Shown one piece after another: positions 6,007 through 7,513 of a DNA stretch of 7,513 nucleotides (position 1 is the stretch's first letter; every line of letters begins with the position of its first letter). The DNA comes from Fimbriimonadaceae bacterium (GTDB lineage: Bacteria; Armatimonadota; Fimbriimonadia; Fimbriimonadales; Fimbriimonadaceae). The DNA lies in assembly GCA_019454665.1 (NCBI GenBank), contig JACFNW010000098.1, positions 1 to 7,513 of the forward strand. The letters run 5' to 3'. The notes under the pieces were generated by a model that searched no databases, had not been told where the DNA came from, and was given only the letters and a program-made list of their open reading frames with translations. Both the position numbers and the translations under genes were made by a program.

Positions 6007-7344
6007 ATGCCTACCCGGCGCGACGTGATCAAACTTGGCGCGACCAGCGTTCTCGCGGGTTCGCTGGGCCGATTCGCCATGACCAACACCACCCAAGACC
6101 CCGTTCCCTCCCCCGAGCCTCGCGTCGCCGCGTTCGAATCGCTGGCGTTCGGCATGTTCGTCCACTGGGGGCTCTACTCGCAGATCGGCAAGGGCGAGTG
6201 GGCCATGCACCTCCACCGCATCCCGAGGGACGAGTACATGAAGCTCATGGGCACGTTCACGGCAAAGGACTTCGACGCGGCCAAGCTCGCAAGGACGGCC
6301 AAGCGGGCGGGGATGAAGTACATCACGCACACCACGCGCCACCACGACGGGTTCAGCCTGTACGACACGCGCGGGCTTTCCAAGCTGGATGTCACCCACA
6401 CCCCGGCAAAACGCGACCTCATCCTCGAACTCGTCGAGGCGTGCCGCGCCGAAGGGATCGTGCCGATGCTCTACTGCACCACGCTGGATTGGAGCGACGA
6501 GCGGTTCGCCAACGACTGGGAGGGATATCACAAGTACCTTCAAGCCAGCGTCGAGCTGCTGTGCACGCGGTACGGGAAGATCGGCGGGTTCTGGTTCGAC
6601 GGCAACTGGAGCAAGCCCGACGCCGACTGGCACGAGACCGAACTGTACGCGGTGATCCGCAAGCACCAACCCAATGCCATCGTCATCAACAACTCGGGGA
6701 TCGACGCCATGGGCCGGGGCGGCCATCCCGAGGTGGACAGCGTCACGTTCGAACGCGGCCGACCGACGCCCCTCGACCGAAAGGGCGCGAAGAAGTACGT
6801 CGCCGCCGAGATGTGCCACACGATGAACTTCCACTGGGGAGTGGCGAACCACGACTTCAACTTCCTTTCGCCCGCCCACGTCATCGAGGAGCTTTGCTAT
6901 GCCCGTCGCGCCGGGGCGAACCTGCTTATGAACATCGGGCCGGAGGCGCAAGGCGCGATTCCCGCCTACGAGGGTGCGGCGCTGGCCCGCGTGGGCGATT
7001 GGATCGGGCTGCACGGAGGTCCGGAAGGCGTCATGTACCAGGGACGTCCAGCGGGGATCACCGCCGAAGGCGACGACTTCGCGCTTGCGATGGGCGACGA
7101 GGTGTACCTGTTCGTGACCAACCTGACGGCCACCAGCAACACGCAGGCTCACGGGCCGAAGAGCCGGGGGCCGGGCAAGCGCGTGTTCAGGGGCTTGGAT
7201 CGCGAGTTCACCGAGGCGCATTGGCTGGACAGCGGCGAGAGACTGAGCTTCGAGAGCGACCGTTCCGCGCGCGAACTGCGGCTCGAAGCCACGGGCTACC
7301 CGTATGGGACCAACACGGTCGTCCGGGTCGCCAGGCTCCGCTAA
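6007..7344 (+). CDS. Tat-exported alpha-L-fucosidase, glycoside hydrolase family 29
   Basis: This 445-aa exo-glycosidase should release terminal L-fucose from glycans with retention of configuration, outside the cytoplasm. The ATG at 6007 is preferred because it starts a compact Tat signal, MPTRRDVIKLG (R4, R5) followed by TSVLAGSLG; a GTG at 5944 would add 21 residues before the twin arginines. No good Shine-Dalgarno precedes either start. Family 29 marks run in order: FGMFVHWGLYS (48-58), ITHTTRHHDGFSLYD (106-120), GGFWFDGNW (193-201) whose D198 is at the nucleophile position, AEMCHTMNFHWG (267-278), and ANLLMNIGPEAQGAIP (304-319) closing the catalytic barrel. Residues 335-445 form a small beta-rich C-terminal part typical of the family. 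The acid/base residue is poorly conserved in GH29 and I cannot assign it. The protein looks complete and intact. The gene ends 6 bases from the stop of a convergent gene. Substrate linkage cannot be told from sequence. Confidence 0.92.
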   Translation: MPTRRDVIKLGATSVLAGSLGRFAMTNTTQDPVPSPEPRVAAFESLAFGMFVHWGLYSQIGKGEWAMHLHRIPRDEYMKLMGTFTAKDFDAAKLARTAKRAGMKYITHTTRHHDGFSLYDTRGLSKLDVTHTPAKRDLILELVEACRAEGIVPMLYCTTLDWSDERFANDWEGYHKYLQASVELLCTRYGKIGGFWFDGNWSKPDADWHETELYAVIRKHQPNAIVINNSGIDAMGRGGHPEVDSVTFERGRPTPLDRKGAKKYVAAEMCHTMNFHWGVANHDFNFLSPAHVIEELCYARRAGANLLMNIGPEAQGAIPAYEGAALARVGDWIGLHGGPEGVMYQGRPAGITAEGDDFALAMGDEVYLFVTNLTATSNTQAHGPKSRGPGKRVFRGLDREFTEAHWLDSGERLSFESDRSARELRLEATGYPYGTNTVVRVARLR

Positions 7345-7350
7345 GCCGAG

Positions 7351-7513
7351 TCACCAAGCCTGAAACGCGTCCGGGAAGTGGTGGATCGCGTCGGGGCAGA
7401 CGACCACGACGTCGAACCGCCATTCGTGGTCCAACCCGGCGCTCTCGGCGTAGCGTGCAGCAGCATCCACCAGCCGCTGGATCTTGGCGGGCGTCACCGC
7501 CGACAAGGCGTCG
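7351..7513 (-). CDS. YraN/UPF0102-family protein, C-terminal fragment (cut by window edge)
   Basis: Reading the - strand from the right edge gives 53 codons before TGA at 7353-7351; the start lies outside the window. The peptide contains AVTPAKIQRLVDAAARYA, then WRFDVVVV (residues 31-38 of the fragment), then an AIHHFPDAFQAW end. This order (basic helix after a V.. .K, an RFDV strand, then a His and AF near the C-terminus) is that of the UPF0102/YraN family, which has a restriction-endonuclease-like fold. The catalytic E-x-K part would be upstream and is not visible. The cellular role is poorly known. The gene is convergent with the fucosidase. Confidence 0.7.
   Translation of the reverse strand, partial: DALSAVTPAKIQRLVDAAARYAESAGLDHEWRFDVVVVCPDAIHHFPDAFQAW

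Noticed and set aside
5911..7221. Long open frame (436 codons) on the - strand
   Set aside because: It is antisense to the GH29 fucosidase, whose motifs are unmistakable; the antisense peptide is His/Val/Arg-rich without domains.
1..7513. tRNA, rRNA, CRISPR array, insertion sequence or long repeats
   Set aside because: No cloverleaf, rRNA core sequence, regularly spaced repeat, transposase or long terminal inverted repeat was seen by eye.

Overview
The window is a GC-rich bacterial chromosome segment, almost fully coding. It carries two Tat-exported enzymes, a PepSY-like secreted protein, a membrane GAF sensor, and the tail of a YraN-type housekeeping gene. The overall style (Tat-dependent GH29 and superoxide dismutase proteins, PepSY-like exported proteins, weak Shine-Dalgarno sequences) would suit an environmental bacterium such as Armatimonadota/Fimbriimonadales. 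That assignment is a guess from gene style; no rRNA or marker gene is present.

Layout. On the + strand, 1-509 holds the end of a gene whose fold resembles the C-terminal part of a CHAT/caspase-like cysteine-protease domain. It runs in an open frame into a PepSY-like secreted protein (511-1365), and a one-base frameshift near a G4 run at 442-445 is suspected. A Tat-exported Fe/Mn superoxide dismutase-family protein follows (1412-2155), with a good intrinsic terminator (2174-2214). The - strand then carries a tightly packed gene series, in transcription order: a 640-aa membrane protein with two GAF domains and a degenerate GGDEF-like domain (5899-3977), a first DUF488 protein (3973-3407), a second, divergent DUF488 protein (3410-2919), and a dual-OB (DuOB-like) protein (2922-2299). 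The last three are joined by two ATGA stop/start overlaps, and the GAF gene ends 3 bases before the first DUF488 start. A divergent intergenic gap (5900-6006) separates this set from a + strand Tat-exported GH29 alpha-L-fucosidase (6007-7344). The fucosidase converges with the 3' end of a YraN/UPF0102 gene at the right edge (7351-7513, - strand).

Most interesting is the DUF488-DUF488-DuOB cassette. Two dissimilar members of a family with a conserved Cys..CysHisArg motif are translationally coupled to a predicted nucleic-acid-binding dual-OB protein, and they may be co-transcribed with a membrane sensor. Its biological role is not known to me; a nucleic-acid modification, processing or defence unit is an inference only. 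The remaining genes are unrelated accessory or housekeeping functions: periplasmic oxidative-stress defence, glycan degradation, and a nuclease-fold protein.
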